DNA from: CAVDAL01 sp963606965
GTDB lineage: Bacteria; Actinomycetota; Coriobacteriia; Coriobacteriales; QAMH01
Assembly: GCA_963606965.1 (NCBI GenBank)
Contig: CAVDAL010000051.1
Location: forward strand, 55,490 to 119,489
Reading direction: 5' to 3'
DNA: 64,000 nucleotides
The translations under genes were made by a program, and so were the position numbers. The notes under the pieces were generated by a model. The model searched no databases. It saw only the letters and a list, made by a program, of their open reading frames with translations, and had not been told where the DNA came from. Below, one piece after another: positions 1 through 9,236 of the stretch (positions within the stretch are counted from its first letter, which is position 1; each line of letters opens with the position of its first letter).

Positions 1-390
1 ATCTGCTTTGATATATGCATTGGTGCAGCAAATATTGAACGCATGATTTGCAAAGATGAATTTGAATCAATGACTCAAAGTGTTGGTGGCATTTTGCAAA
101 TTTGCACAGACGATGGAAGCTTTGGATTTCATGGATTTTGCACGCAGCCAGCTGCAGAACTTTTAGATGAAAATAAATATGATTATTGTGCAATTTGTGG
201 CCCATATATGATGGAAAAGGTTGCTGTTCAATCGCCTTTGAAGCATCTTGTCCATACACAAGTTTCACTTGAAAAATTAATGGCTTGCGGCATCGGCGCT
301 TGTCTTTCTTGTGTCGTTGAAACTAAGAATGGCAAAAGACGCTGCTGTGCAGACGGCCCAGTTTTTAATGCAGGTGATTTAATATGGTAA
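1..390 (+). CDS. pyrK: Dihydroorotate dehydrogenase B, electron-transfer subunit (3' part)
   Basis: The reading frame is open to the left edge, so this is the C-terminal ~129 residues of PyrK. PyrK carries FAD and a [2Fe-2S] cluster and passes electrons from PyrD to NAD+ during pyrimidine synthesis. The cluster-binding cysteines are visible as C-x4-C-x2-C (CGIGACLSC) followed about 11 residues later by another Cys pair, the family pattern. The internal ATG at 43 is not the start, because coding sequence continues upstream. The stop overlaps the pyrD start by 7 nt, which implies translational coupling of the two subunits. Confidence 0.93.
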   Translation: MCFDICIGAANIERMICKDEFESMTQSVGGILQICTDDGSFGFHGFCTQPAAELLDENKYDYCAICGPYMMEKVAVQSPLKHLVHTQVSLEKLMACGIGACLSCVVETKNGKRRCCADGPVFNAGDLIW

Positions 391-1301
391 ATCTCAATAT
401 AAACTTGGGTGGTTTGCAAATGAAGAACCCTGTTACAACTTGTTCAGGGACATTTGCTGCTGGCAAAGAATTTTCTGATTTTTATGATTTATCTTCTTTG
501 GGCGCTGTGACTACTAAGGGTGTTTCACTGCAAGCTTGGATGGGCAATGGCACTCCAAGAATTGCAGAATGTGCAAGTGGAATGCTAAATTCAATTGGAC
601 TTCAAAACCCTGGTGTCGAAGCTTTTCGTGCAGATACTTTGCCATGGCTTTCAAAACAAAATGTTCCTGTAATTGTTAATGTTTCAGGGCATAGCGTCGA
701 TGAATATAAAAAGGTTATTGAACGCTTAGAAGATGAACCATCTGTAAATGCATATGAAATTAATATTTCTTGCCCAAATGTCAAACAAGGCGGAATGGCA
801 TTTGGCACAGACCCACAAAAAGCTGCAGAAGTTACATCTGCATGCAGAGAAGCTACAAAAAAGCCTTTAATTGTTAAGCTTTCGCCAAATGTTACAGACA
901 TAGCTTGCATAGCTAAATCTGTTGAAGATGCTGGCGCAGATGCAGTTAGCCTTATCAATACTGTTCTTGGAATGGCAATAGATGCAAAGAGTCAAAAGCC
1001 TAAGCTTGCTAATATTTTTGGCGGCTTATCAGGACCTGCTATTAAGCCAATTGCTCTTAGGATGGTTTGGCAAGTTTATGAAGCTATCAAAATTCCAATT
1101 CTTGGAATGGGTGGCATTATGAACGCTCAAGATGCTATTGAATTTATATTGGCTGGTGCGCAAGCTGTTGCAATAGGGACAGCAAATTTTGTTAATCCAA
1201 ATGTTTGCATAGATGTAATCAGCGGAATTAATAAATATTGTGAAGAACATGAAATATTAGATATCAACACTCTTGTTGGTCTTGCGCACAAAAATGACTA
1301 A
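384..1301 (+). CDS. pyrD: Dihydroorotate dehydrogenase, class 1B catalytic subunit
   Basis: This FMN enzyme oxidises dihydroorotate to orotate in the cytoplasm. At 305 aa it has normal class 1 length. The conserved NISCPN motif lies at residues 127-132, and Cys130 is the expected catalytic base of class 1 enzymes. The FMN-phosphate-binding glycine motifs near the C-terminus ([15 protein letters not shown]) are present. Together with the upstream iron-sulfur subunit this identifies the NAD-dependent 1B type. The start codon lies inside the end of pyrK. Confidence 0.96.
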   Translation: MVNLNINLGGLQMKNPVTTCSGTFAAGKEFSDFYDLSSLGAVTTKGVSLQAWMGNGTPRIAECASGMLNSIGLQNPGVEAFRADTLPWLSKQNVPVIVNVSGHSVDEYKKVIERLEDEPSVNAYEINISCPNVKQGGMAFGTDPQKAAEVTSACREATKKPLIVKLSPNVTDIACIAKSVEDAGADAVSLINTVLGMAIDAKSQKPKLANIFGGLSGPAIKPIALRMVWQVYEAIKIPILGMGGIMNAQDAIEFILAGAQAVAIGTANFVNPNVCIDVISGINKYCEEHEILDINTLVGLAHKND

Positions 1302-1317
1302 TAGGAGGGTGTAAGAC

Positions 1318-2055
1318 ATGCTTAAAGTTCAAACAGATTGGAAAAATCAAAGCTATAAAGACAGAATAATGGTCGCTTTAGATTGCGATAAAAATAGAGC
1401 TTATGAATTAGCAAATATTCTTAAAGGCGAAGCTAAATGGCTTAAAGTTGGAATGACGCTTTTTTATTCATGCGGCCCTGCAATTGTTAAAGATTTCAAA
1501 GATATGGGCTTTAATATTTTTGTTGATTTAAAATTGCATGATATTCCTCATCAAGTTCAAGGCGCAGCATATTCTATAACTCAAGCTGGTGCAGACTTAT
1601 TCACTATTCATGCATCTGGCGGCTTTGATATGATGCAAGCAGCTGCAAATGGCGCTTTGAATGCAGCGCAAGATTGCAATTGCAATATTCCTGATATTTG
1701 CGCTGTTACTGTCCTTACAAGCATGAATGATGAAAACCTGCATTCAATTGGCGTTGAGCGCAAAGCAAGTGATCAAGTTAAGCTTTTAGCAAGATTGGTA
1801 CGCGAAGCATCTTTAAGCGGAATTATCTGTTCGCCGCAGGAAGCTAAAGATATGCGCAATCTTCTTGGTGAAGACGCTTTGATTGTGACACCTGGTGTCC
1901 GTCCAAAAAATGCTGAACTTGGGGACCAATCAAGAGTTGCAAGTCCTGCGCAAGCTTTTGAAGCTGGCGCATCACATATTGTTGTTGGTCGCCCAATTAC
2001 ACAAAATGAAGACCCACTTAAAGCTTTTAAAAATATCGTAGAGGAGATTAATTAA
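1318..2055 (+). CDS. pyrF: Orotidine 5'-phosphate decarboxylase
   Basis: It converts OMP to UMP, the last step of de novo UMP synthesis. The 245-aa TIM barrel shows the catalytic D-x-K-x-x-D array as DLKLHD (Asp70, Lys72, Asp75), the N-terminal VALDCD strand and the GVRP phosphate-binding motif. A strong ribosome-binding site (GGAGGG, 1303-1308) precedes the ATG. The stop codon shares its last base with the pyrE start, so the two genes are coupled. Confidence 0.96.
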   Translation: MLKVQTDWKNQSYKDRIMVALDCDKNRAYELANILKGEAKWLKVGMTLFYSCGPAIVKDFKDMGFNIFVDLKLHDIPHQVQGAAYSITQAGADLFTIHASGGFDMMQAAANGALNAAQDCNCNIPDICAVTVLTSMNDENLHSIGVERKASDQVKLLARLVREASLSGIICSPQEAKDMRNLLGEDALIVTPGVRPKNAELGDQSRVASPAQAFEAGASHIVVGRPITQNEDPLKAFKNIVEEIN

Positions 2056-2639
2056 TGCAAAAAGAAGAAATTGTTAAGCTATTTGAAGATGCTGGTGCAA
2101 TACAGCACGGTCATTTTGTTTTGACATCAGGCAGACATGCTCAAACATATATTCAATGTCAACGTGTTATGGAAAATCCAGACCTTACATTTAAACTTGC
2201 ACAAGAAGCAATATCACGTCTTCCACAAAGTTTAATTGATTCGATTGATGTTGTTGTAAGCCCTGCAGTCGGTGGAATAACATGGGGTTTTGCAGTAGCC
2301 TTAGCTTTAAAAAAGCGTTTCATTTTTGCCGAACGTGTTGATGGCAAAATGACTTTCCGCCGCTCTTTTGAATTAAATGATGATGAAAAAGCATTAATTT
2401 GCGAAGACGTTGTTACAACTGGCGGTTCAGTAAAAGAAGTTTGTGATCTTGTTGAAGCAAATGGCGCAAAAGCATTAGCTGTTGTATCAATGATAGATAG
2501 AAAATCTGGCAGAGCATTTGACCAAGATTTTTATCCGCTTCTTGAATTTGAAACAAAATCGTGGAGTGCAGATGAATGTGAATTATGCGCCGAAGGGGTT
2601 GATTTTGTTTCTCCAGGCAGCCGCAGGATTAATCACTAA
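2055..2639 (+). CDS. pyrE: Orotate phosphoribosyltransferase
   Basis: It joins orotate and PRPP to make OMP. The 194-aa protein contains the PRPP-binding motif CEDVVTTGGS at residues 116-125 and the type I phosphoribosyltransferase fold pattern. The start overlaps the pyrF stop by one base. It is the last gene of the pyr cluster. The C-terminal region carries four Cys residues within about 20 positions, which I cannot assign a function. Confidence 0.94.
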   Translation: MQKEEIVKLFEDAGAIQHGHFVLTSGRHAQTYIQCQRVMENPDLTFKLAQEAISRLPQSLIDSIDVVVSPAVGGITWGFAVALALKKRFIFAERVDGKMTFRRSFELNDDEKALICEDVVTTGGSVKEVCDLVEANGAKALAVVSMIDRKSGRAFDQDFYPLLEFETKSWSADECELCAEGVDFVSPGSRRINH

Positions 2640-2700
2640 GTCCTATGTGCCCATAATTAAGCAACTTAACACATTTGTCATTATTTTTGGGATGTTTTCC

Positions 2701-2709
2701 TGTTACAAT
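2701..2709 (+). promoter_or_regulatory. Extended -10 promoter element upstream of mihF
   Basis: TGtTACAAT matches an extended -10 box and lies 42 nt before the mihF start. No good -35 is seen, as expected for this promoter class. It would separate mihF-gmk-rpoZ from the pyr cluster. Confidence 0.45.
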
Positions 2710-2750
2710 CTTTTGTAGTGTATGGTTACTGATTAGCAAGGAGACAAAAG

Positions 2751-3065
2751 ATGGCCTTACCACAACTTTCTGATGAGCAACGTGCTCAAGCTTTAGCAAA
2801 GGCAGCAGAAATGCGCCAAAAGCGCGCAAGGCTGAAGGAAGATCTTAAAAACAGAGAAAAGACTCTTGCTGATGTCTTCAAAAATGCAGAAGATGCTGTA
2901 GTTGCAAGAATGAAAGTTTCTGCTCTTCTCGAATCTTTGCCTGGCTTTGGTAAAGCAAAGGCAGCTAAGTTAATGGCAGAACTTGGCATTTCAGAAACTC
3001 GCCGCGTTAAAGGCCTTGGAGTTCGCCAACGCACTGAACTTTTGGAGCGTCTTGGTGCAAACTAA
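2751..3065 (+). CDS. mihF: Actinobacterial integration host factor (mIHF)
   Basis: This small basic nucleoid-associated DNA-binding protein (104 aa) is confined to Actinomycetota and is the clearest taxonomic marker in the window. A charged helical N-terminus rich in Ala/Arg/Lys is followed by a helix-hairpin-helix/H2TH-like core (LLESLPGFGKAKAAKLM, then RRVKGLGVRQR). In other actinobacteria it lies directly before gmk and rpoZ, as here. A GGAG-type ribosome-binding site precedes the ATG. Its 3' end overlaps gmk. Confidence 0.92.
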   Translation: MALPQLSDEQRAQALAKAAEMRQKRARLKEDLKNREKTLADVFKNAEDAVVARMKVSALLESLPGFGKAKAAKLMAELGISETRRVKGLGVRQRTELLERLGAN

Positions 3066-3627
3066 ATGCTGCGGCAATCTGTTTGTTATCTCTGGTCCAT
3101 CAGGTGCAGGTAAAGGCACCTTGGTGGACCGCTTGCGTTATTTGTTCCCGGATGCTTGGGTTTCAATTTCTGCAACATCGCGTGACCCGCGTCCAGGGGA
3201 TGTTGAAGGTGAAACTTATTTCTTCTTGTCAAAAGAAGAATTTGAAAATTTGATAGCTCAAAATGGGCTTATTGAATATGCGAATGTTTATGGCAATTAT
3301 TATGGCACTCCAATAAAGCCTATTCAACAACATCTTGATGCAGGAGATATTGTAATTTTGGAAATTGATATCCAAGGCGGATTCCAAGTACGTGAAAAAT
3401 TCCCTCAAGCTCATTTGATTTTTATTGCTCCGCCTTCTATGGAAGTTTTGGAACAGCGCTTGCGTGCAAGAGCCACAGATTCTGAAGAGGCAATAACTAA
3501 AAGATTGCAGGTAGCGGCAGAAGAATTAAGTGCGTCCACCAAATATGATGTTATTATCGTGAATGATGAGCTTGAAAAGACTACCAAAGAACTCGAAGAG
3601 GTGATACAATCTCGCCTCGGTCAATAA
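3055..3627 (+). CDS. gmk: Guanylate kinase
   Basis: It phosphorylates GMP to GDP with ATP. The P-loop GPSGAGKGT sits at residues 14-22, and the GMP-binding region (TSRDPRPGDVEG, YANVYGNYYGT) is typical. I place the start at GTG 3055, seven bases after a GGAG at 3044-3047 inside the end of mihF. This gives 190 aa, the usual family length; a longer frame starting at 2983 would encode an unrelated N-terminal tail. The 11-nt overlap with mihF suggests translational coupling. Confidence 0.93.
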   Translation: MQTKCCGNLFVISGPSGAGKGTLVDRLRYLFPDAWVSISATSRDPRPGDVEGETYFFLSKEEFENLIAQNGLIEYANVYGNYYGTPIKPIQQHLDAGDIVILEIDIQGGFQVREKFPQAHLIFIAPPSMEVLEQRLRARATDSEEAITKRLQVAAEELSASTKYDVIIVNDELEKTTKELEEVIQSRLGQ

Positions 3628-3655
3628 ATAGGGCCTAGATTTAAGGAGATTATAC

Positions 3656-3907
3656 ATGTCAATTGTTGAACCAAGAATTGATGAATTGCTTGAAAAAACT
3701 AATGAAGACAAATATTTGCTTTGCGCTGTTGCTTCAAAGCGCAGCCGCGACATTAATGAAATGATGCGTGGGCAGCATGACCGTGCTGTTGCTTTGCAGT
3801 CCACAAGTGAAATTGCAGAATATGCAGGTCGCAAGCCACTTTCTTTAGCGATGGAAGAAATTGCACGCGGAGAAGTTGGCTATGATGAAGCAAGTTTTGA
3901 AAACTAA
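3656..3907 (+). CDS. rpoZ: RNA polymerase omega subunit
   Basis: Omega helps fold and stabilise the beta' subunit. The 83-aa protein has the conserved blocks RIDELLEKT, YLLCAVASKRSRDIN and KPLSLAMEEIARG. It follows gmk as in most bacteria. A good ribosome-binding site (AAGGAG) lies just before the ATG. Confidence 0.95.
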   Translation: MSIVEPRIDELLEKTNEDKYLLCAVASKRSRDINEMMRGQHDRAVALQSTSEIAEYAGRKPLSLAMEEIARGEVGYDEASFEN

Positions 3908-3925
3908 TTAATTAAAGGACTAAAT

Positions 3926-5128
3926 TTGTTTGAACGAATTTGTCTTGTTCATTATCATGAAATAGGCCTTAAAGGCCGCAATAGGTCAACATTCGAGCAC
4001 CGCCTTCTTCAAAATATCGAGGCGGCGCTTTCTTTTTGTCCATCAGCTCATATCAAACGAATTTCTGGACGAATGCTTGTAACAGTCGATGATGCTTCCA
4101 AGCTTGAAGAAGTTGCATCTGTTATTAAGAGCATTCCAGGAGTTGTACGTGTTAGTCAAGGCTGGAAAACTGACCGAAACCCAGATGAATATAACAAGGC
4201 TGCAGAATTAGCGCTTCTTGATTGCGGAGAGTTTGAAACATTTAAAGTTAAAGCAAGGCGCAGTAATACAGATTACCCAATTGATTCAATGCAACTAAAC
4301 CAACTTGTTGGTGCTCACTTGTGTCAATTTGCTCCAGATAAAAAAGTAAAAATGAAAGACCCTGATGTTACTGTTCATGTTGAAATTATTCAGGGTTTTT
4401 GTGTTGTTTTTTCAAAGAGTGAAAGAGCAATTGGTGGCTTGCCTGTTGGCAGTGCTGGCAAAGTTGTTGCTTTGATGTCTAGCGGAATAGACAGCCCTGT
4501 TGCTGCATGGAAAATCATGAAGCGCGGTGCTGTTGTGGTTGGCGTTCATTTTTCAGGCCGCCCGCAAACAGCAGATACAAGCGAATATCTTATTGATGAC
4601 ATTGCTCATGTTTTGGAACGTGTTGGTGGCATTGCTCGCATATATATAGTTCCATTAGGCGACTACCAAAAAGAAATTGCATTAAGTTGCCCGCAAAACC
4701 TTCGCATTGTTTTATATAGGCGTTTGATGTTTAGAATTGCTCAGCGTGTAGCTTTGCTTGAAGGCGCAAAAGCTCTTGTAACAGGGGAATCTTTAGGGCA
4801 AGTTGCAAGTCAAACTCTAGATAACATAAATGCTACAAATTCTGTTGTTGATATTCCAGTTTTGCGTCCATTGATTGGTTCTGATAAACAAGAAATTATA
4901 GATAGAGCACAAAATATTGGAACGCTTGAAATTTCGAAGCAACCAGCAGAAGATTGCTGCACTTTATTTATGCCTCGCAGTCCAGAAACACATGCAAAAA
5001 TCAAAGATTGCATTGAAGCAGAAGCAAAATATCCGATAGATGAATGGATTGATGAAATCATGGAATCTATTGAATATAAAGATTATATTTGCCCTGCATA
5101 TAAAACTCCGCGCCAAAAGAAGAAATAA
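3926..5128 (+). CDS. thiI: tRNA 4-thiouridine synthetase ThiI
   Basis: ThiI adenylates and thiolates U8 of tRNA. This 400-aa protein has the short architecture: ferredoxin-like plus THUMP domain (about residues 1-165) and a PP-loop domain with SSGIDSPVAA near residues 184-193. The C-terminal rhodanese domain found in Escherichia coli is absent. The start is TTG, eight bases downstream of AAAGGA. No iscS gene lies nearby. Confidence 0.92.
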   Translation: MFERICLVHYHEIGLKGRNRSTFEHRLLQNIEAALSFCPSAHIKRISGRMLVTVDDASKLEEVASVIKSIPGVVRVSQGWKTDRNPDEYNKAAELALLDCGEFETFKVKARRSNTDYPIDSMQLNQLVGAHLCQFAPDKKVKMKDPDVTVHVEIIQGFCVVFSKSERAIGGLPVGSAGKVVALMSSGIDSPVAAWKIMKRGAVVVGVHFSGRPQTADTSEYLIDDIAHVLERVGGIARIYIVPLGDYQKEIALSCPQNLRIVLYRRLMFRIAQRVALLEGAKALVTGESLGQVASQTLDNINATNSVVDIPVLRPLIGSDKQEIIDRAQNIGTLEISKQPAEDCCTLFMPRSPETHAKIKDCIEAEAKYPIDEWIDEIMESIEYKDYICPAYKTPRQKKK

Positions 5129-5143
5129 ATTAATAGGAATGTT

Positions 5144-6115
5144 ATGGATTCAAGCCAAGTTGAAATAGATATACCAGATGGTTTTGATATTGCTCTGTTG
5201 TGTGGTCCAAGTGATTCAATTTTGCGCAGCATTGAAGAAGAATTTAAAATTCGAATCTCAATAGCTTCTAATAAAATTATTGCTTCAGGAAGCACAGATG
5301 ATATTCCTTATGCTTCAGCTTTAATTTCAGATTTGATGACATTGGTCAATAAAGGAATAAACCCAAAACGCGAGGATGTAACACGCTCTGCAGAATTGCT
5401 GCGTTCAAGCAATCTTGTTCCAGCAATGCTGCGTGAAGATGTTCTTTTGACATATCGCGGAAGAGCTATTCGTCCAAAAACAGCAGGTCAAAAATATTAT
5501 TGCGATGCTATTCGAAATAATACAATCACATTTGGGATTGGACCTGCTGGCACAGGAAAAACATATTTAGCAATGGCTATGGCAATAGCCGCGCTTAAAA
5601 GGAAAGAAATTGGTCGCATTATTTTGACTCGCCCTGTTGTTGAAGCGGGGGAAAATTTAGGATTTTTGCCTGGCACATTAACAGAAAAAGTCGACCCATA
5701 TATTCGCCCTTTATATGATGCTTTATTCGACTTAACAGATATGGAAAAAGGCAACAACTTAATAGAGCAGGGAGTTATTGAAATTGCTCCGCTTGCATTT
5801 ATGCGCGGGCGCACTTTTAATGATGCTTTTTTAATTTTGGATGAAGCACAAAATACATCTTCTGAGCAAATGAAGATGTTTTTAACTCGCCTTGGTTTTG
5901 GATCAAAAATGATTATCACTGGCGACTTAACACAGGTTGACGTTCATGGCAGAATTTCTGGTTTGCAAGAAGTTAAAGAAATTTTGCGCGACATGAAAGA
6001 CATCGCATTTTGCGAATTTAATGACAGTGATGTTGTGCGTCACAACCTTGTTGCACGCATTGTAAAAGCATATGATAAAGCAAGCCATTTGCAGGAAGAA
6101 CTGGACTTGAAATGA
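5144..6115 (+). CDS. phoH: PhoH-like ATPase
   Basis: This cytoplasmic P-loop ATPase of 323 aa belongs to a family linked to RNA metabolism. A KH-like N-terminal part (about 1-90) precedes the PhoH domain with Walker A GPAGTGKT (about 132-139) and Walker B ILDEAQ. It overlaps ybeY by 4 nt (ATGA). The phoH-ybeY-era-recO order is conserved in Gram-positive bacteria. Confidence 0.93.
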   Translation: MDSSQVEIDIPDGFDIALLCGPSDSILRSIEEEFKIRISIASNKIIASGSTDDIPYASALISDLMTLVNKGINPKREDVTRSAELLRSSNLVPAMLREDVLLTYRGRAIRPKTAGQKYYCDAIRNNTITFGIGPAGTGKTYLAMAMAIAALKRKEIGRIILTRPVVEAGENLGFLPGTLTEKVDPYIRPLYDALFDLTDMEKGNNLIEQGVIEIAPLAFMRGRTFNDAFLILDEAQNTSSEQMKMFLTRLGFGSKMIITGDLTQVDVHGRISGLQEVKEILRDMKDIAFCEFNDSDVVRHNLVARIVKAYDKASHLQEELDLK

Positions 6116-6567
6116 TAATTAATATTGATATTCGTGGCGGCAGCAAAACTTGGGATATTGAAAAAATTCAAGATCTTGCATCATTTGCTTTAAATTATGC
6201 GCATGCTCCACAGAATAGTGAACTTTCAGTTAGCCTTGTTGATATAGATGAAATTCACTCTTTGAATAAGGAATATCGTGGAATAGATAGACCAACAGAT
6301 GTTTTATCTTTTGAATGCGACTCTATTGATGAAGAATTGCCTGAAGATGAAACTTTGACCTTAGGCGACATAATTATTGCATGCGATATTGTTGATTCAC
6401 AGCGCGAACAGTTTGGTACAAGCTTTGATGAAGAAATGTCTTTGATGCTTGTTCATGGCTGTTTGCATGTTTTAGGCTATGACCATATTGAAGAAGATGA
6501 AGCTGAAATTATGGAAGGCTTAGAAAAAGAAATTTTAGAAGCTTATGGGGTTTGTGGTGTGAGGTAA
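6112..6567 (+). CDS. ybeY: Endoribonuclease YbeY (16S rRNA maturation)
   Basis: YbeY is a zinc-dependent RNase for 16S rRNA 3'-end processing and ribosome quality control. The 151-aa protein holds the signature HGCLHVLGYDH at about residues 115-125, whose three His residues bind the metal. It starts within the phoH stop codon and ends 2 nt before the era start. Confidence 0.95.
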   Translation: MIINIDIRGGSKTWDIEKIQDLASFALNYAHAPQNSELSVSLVDIDEIHSLNKEYRGIDRPTDVLSFECDSIDEELPEDETLTLGDIIIACDIVDSQREQFGTSFDEEMSLMLVHGCLHVLGYDHIEEDEAEIMEGLEKEILEAYGVCGVR

Positions 6568-6569
6568 AA

Positions 6570-7484
6570 ATGGCAAATTCTGAAGATAAAGAATTCAAAA
6601 GTGGGTTTGTTGCTTTAGTTGGCAGGCCGAATGCTGGCAAGTCAACTCTTATTAATGCGATTGTTAAAGACAAAGTTGCAATAACTTCAAACACTCCGCA
6701 AACAACGCGCCATCGCTTCCGCGCTATATTTACAGATGAGCGCATGCAAATGATAATGGTCGACACTCCTGGCTTGCACAGACCTCATGATGCTTTGGGC
6801 GAAGAATTAAATGTTTCTGCATTAAAAGCTTTAGAAGATGTTGATGTTATTGCCATGCTAATTGATGCATCTGCAAAGGTTGGGCGCGGGGACGAATGGG
6901 TTGCTAATCAAGTTGCTCAATCAAAAGCTAAAAAAATCCTTGTTATTTCAAAAGCCGATTTGTCTTCACAAGAACAAACTGTTAAACAAATTGAAGCTGC
7001 CCAAAATTTAGCAAAATGGGACGATGTTGTTGTTTTGTCTTCTGTGGAAGACTTTAACATAGATGGTTTCAAAGAAGCTGTTTATAAATATTTGCCGCAA
7101 GGTCCAAAATGGTTCCCGCAGGATATGCATGTCGACCAAGCAGAAGAAGTTTTAATAGCAGAATTTATTCGTGAAAAAATTTTAACAAGCATGCGCGATG
7201 AAATCCCTCATGCAATTGGTGTTTGCGTCGATTCAATTGAACGCAATGATTATGGAACATTTGCAAAAATCTTTGCGACAATTTATGTTGAACGTAATAG
7301 TCAAAAAGGAATTATTATTGGACATAAAGGTCAAGCAATTAAACAGATTGGAACAGAAGCTAGAGTTGATCTTGAACGATTGCTATCTTGCAAAGTTCAC
7401 TTAGATTTAAATGTTAAAGTTCGCAAAAATTGGCGCAAAGATGCTACACAGGTTAAGCGTTTTGGATATGGTGAAGGCCTATAA
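6570..7484 (+). CDS. era: Ribosome-assembly GTPase Era
   Basis: Era binds the 3' end of 16S rRNA during 30S assembly. Residues 18-26 carry the G1 motif GRPNAGKST, then DTPG (G3) and SKAD (G4). A C-terminal KH domain contains GHKGQAIKQIG. I start at ATG 6570, preceded by GAGGT, giving 304 aa; an upstream in-frame ATG would add residues outside the family. It shares a base with recO. Confidence 0.95.
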   Translation: MANSEDKEFKSGFVALVGRPNAGKSTLINAIVKDKVAITSNTPQTTRHRFRAIFTDERMQMIMVDTPGLHRPHDALGEELNVSALKALEDVDVIAMLIDASAKVGRGDEWVANQVAQSKAKKILVISKADLSSQEQTVKQIEAAQNLAKWDDVVVLSSVEDFNIDGFKEAVYKYLPQGPKWFPQDMHVDQAEEVLIAEFIREKILTSMRDEIPHAIGVCVDSIERNDYGTFAKIFATIYVERNSQKGIIIGHKGQAIKQIGTEARVDLERLLSCKVHLDLNVKVRKNWRKDATQVKRFGYGEGL

Positions 7485-8227
7485 TGGCTAATCCTTATAA
7501 TGAAAATTGCATCGTTTTAAAGAAAACAAAACTGGGCGAAAGCGATCTTATCGTTACGCTTTTGAGTGAAAAGGGCAAGCAAATCCGCGCTGTTGCCAAA
7601 GGAGCTCGTAAACCTGGAAACAAGCGTTTTGGGGCTAGAGTTGAACCTTTTTCATTTGTGAGCTTGCAACTTTATCCTGGAAAAAGCCTTGAAAATATAA
7701 CTGAGCTCAAACTCATTGATTCTCATTCTGCCTGCAGAGAAGTTTATGAAAAAGCTTCATCTTGCACACTTGTAGCGGAATTTTTAGATAAATTTTCCAG
7801 AGATGGCGATGTTGGCGATGTTGTTTTTCAGCTTACAAATTCTTATTTTGCAAAGATATCCAAATCAAGCGCTGAAGAATCTTTGGTATTAACTGCTGCA
7901 TACTTTATTAAAGTCTTTGCATTTCTTGGCTTCAAACCTGCGCTTAGAGAATGTGCCATTTGTTCAAAGGAACTTGATGGTGCGCAATATTTTGACATAT
8001 CACTAGGTGGAACATTATGCTTTGATTGCGCTTCAAAGCATGCAATCACAAACAATCAAAAAGAATTAATTGCATGGCTTGTCTTTTTTATGTATTCAAC
8101 TTTTGATGAAATTTCTGAAATTGAATCATGTCCACTTAAAGAGATAATGCATTTTATTGAACTTTGGATGAATGAACATATTGGCTTGCACTTAAAAAGC
8201 GCAACACTCTTCAAAACTTTATTCTAA
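7484..8227 (+). CDS. recO: DNA repair protein RecO
   Basis: RecO loads RecA in the RecFOR pathway. The 247-aa protein begins with an OB-fold (CIVLKKTKLGESDLIVTLL, then GARKPGNKRFGARVEPF). It has a four-cysteine zinc motif, CAIC and CFDC, separated by about 20 residues (around 155-183). The ATG overlaps the era stop by one base. Confidence 0.93.
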   Translation: MANPYNENCIVLKKTKLGESDLIVTLLSEKGKQIRAVAKGARKPGNKRFGARVEPFSFVSLQLYPGKSLENITELKLIDSHSACREVYEKASSCTLVAEFLDKFSRDGDVGDVVFQLTNSYFAKISKSSAEESLVLTAAYFIKVFAFLGFKPALRECAICSKELDGAQYFDISLGGTLCFDCASKHAITNNQKELIAWLVFFMYSTFDEISEIESCPLKEIMHFIELWMNEHIGLHLKSATLFKTLF

Positions 8228-8260
8228 TTAACCGCTCACCATTGCATTCTGAAATTCTTC

Positions 8261-8303
8261 TTGCTTTATCTTTATATGCCTCGTATACTTTACCGCGTTA
8301 AAG
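8261..8303 (+). promoter_or_regulatory. Promoter with palindromic operator-like site before the first amino-acid ABC operon
   Basis: TTGCTT (8261-8266) and TATACT (8284-8289) are 17 bp apart, a good sigma-A-type promoter. Overlapping its downstream edge, CTTTACCGCGTTAAAG (8288-8303) is a near-perfect palindrome centred on CGCG and a candidate repressor site. The 12-mer GTATACTTTACC here also occurs upstream of the merR gene at 28469. Confidence 0.55.
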
Positions 8304-8342
8304 CACTAAACTACTAAAGTAAACACGAAAAAAGGGGTTTCA

Positions 8343-9158
8343 ATGAAGAAGGTTTTAGCACTTATTTTGTCAGTTTGCATGGCAGCATTTGGCGTTACAG
8401 CTTTAAGCGGCTGTGGCAGTTCTAACAGCTTGGAAGGCCAAGATTTTGTTGTTGGCTTCGATGCTGAATATCCTCCATATGGCTATATGGATACAGATGG
8501 CAGCTATACAGGTTTCGATCTTGACTTAGCTCAAGAAGTTTGTGAACGCAATGGCTGGAATTATTCAGCAACACCAATCGATTGGGATTCAAAAGATCAA
8601 ATGCTTGAATCAGGCAGCATTACATGCATTTGGAATGGCTTTACTATGGAAGGGCGCGAAGGTCAATATACTTTCTCTGACCCATATATGGTCAACAAAC
8701 AAGTCATAGTTACAAAGGCAGATAGCGATATCAATTCTTTGGCTGATTTGTCAGGAAAAGCTGTTATCACTCAAAAAGGTTCCGCTGCAGCAAGCTTGTT
8801 TGATGAAGGCGGAGACCAAGTCGACCTTGGCAAGACATTTAAGCAGCTTGATACTGTCGCAGATTATAACAGCGCGTTTATGCAGCTTGAAAGTGGCGCA
8901 GTAGACGCTGTAGCTTGTGATTTATCAATTGCAGCTTATCAAATTTCAGCAAATCCAGATGCATATAAGCAACTTGATGAAGCATTGAGTGAAGAAAGCT
9001 ATGCTGTTGGCTTCTTGCTTGATGGTGAAAATTCAGAAGAAATGGCAAGCGCAGTTTCTTCAACATTAAAAGAAATGTATGAGGACGGAACAGTTGAAGA
9101 GCTCATCAATAAATATGCTGATCAAGGCATGAGCATCGAAAACTGGCTTATCAAATAA
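8343..9158 (+). CDS. Polar amino-acid ABC transporter substrate-binding lipoprotein
   Basis: This extracytoplasmic solute-binding protein (271 aa) is of the polar amino-acid type (family 3). A signal peptide ends in the lipobox LSGC with Cys24 as the lipidation site. The mature protein has the family blocks FDAEYPPYGYMD, GFDLDLAQEV and WNGFTMEGREGQYTFSDPY. The gene leads an operon with a permease and an ATPase. The substrate cannot be told from sequence; cystine, glutamine or another polar amino acid is possible. Confidence 0.9.
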   Translation: MKKVLALILSVCMAAFGVTALSGCGSSNSLEGQDFVVGFDAEYPPYGYMDTDGSYTGFDLDLAQEVCERNGWNYSATPIDWDSKDQMLESGSITCIWNGFTMEGREGQYTFSDPYMVNKQVIVTKADSDINSLADLSGKAVITQKGSAAASLFDEGGDQVDLGKTFKQLDTVADYNSAFMQLESGAVDAVACDLSIAAYQISANPDAYKQLDEALSEESYAVGFLLDGENSEEMASAVSSTLKEMYEDGTVEELINKYADQGMSIENWLIK

Positions 9159-9182
9159 TCTGTAATTTATATTAGTTCTTTG

Positions 9183-9214
9183 GATGAAGGGGAGTGCAAA
9201 AGCTCTCCTTCATC
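9183..9214 (+). terminator. Stem-loop between binding-protein and permease genes
   Basis: GATGAAGGGGAG (9183-9194) pairs with CTCTCCTTCATC (9203-9214), a 12-bp stem with one G-U pair. The following T-tract is poor (TTGTGT). It may act as a partial terminator or protect the upstream mRNA so that binding protein exceeds permease. Confidence 0.55.
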
Positions 9215-9236
9215 TTGTGTCGTGATAGGGGAAACA

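Noticed and set aside
9180..9236. N-terminal extension of the first ABC permease from TTG 9180
   Set aside because: It would translate the intergenic stem-loop and has no family similarity; a ribosome-binding site lies further downstream.
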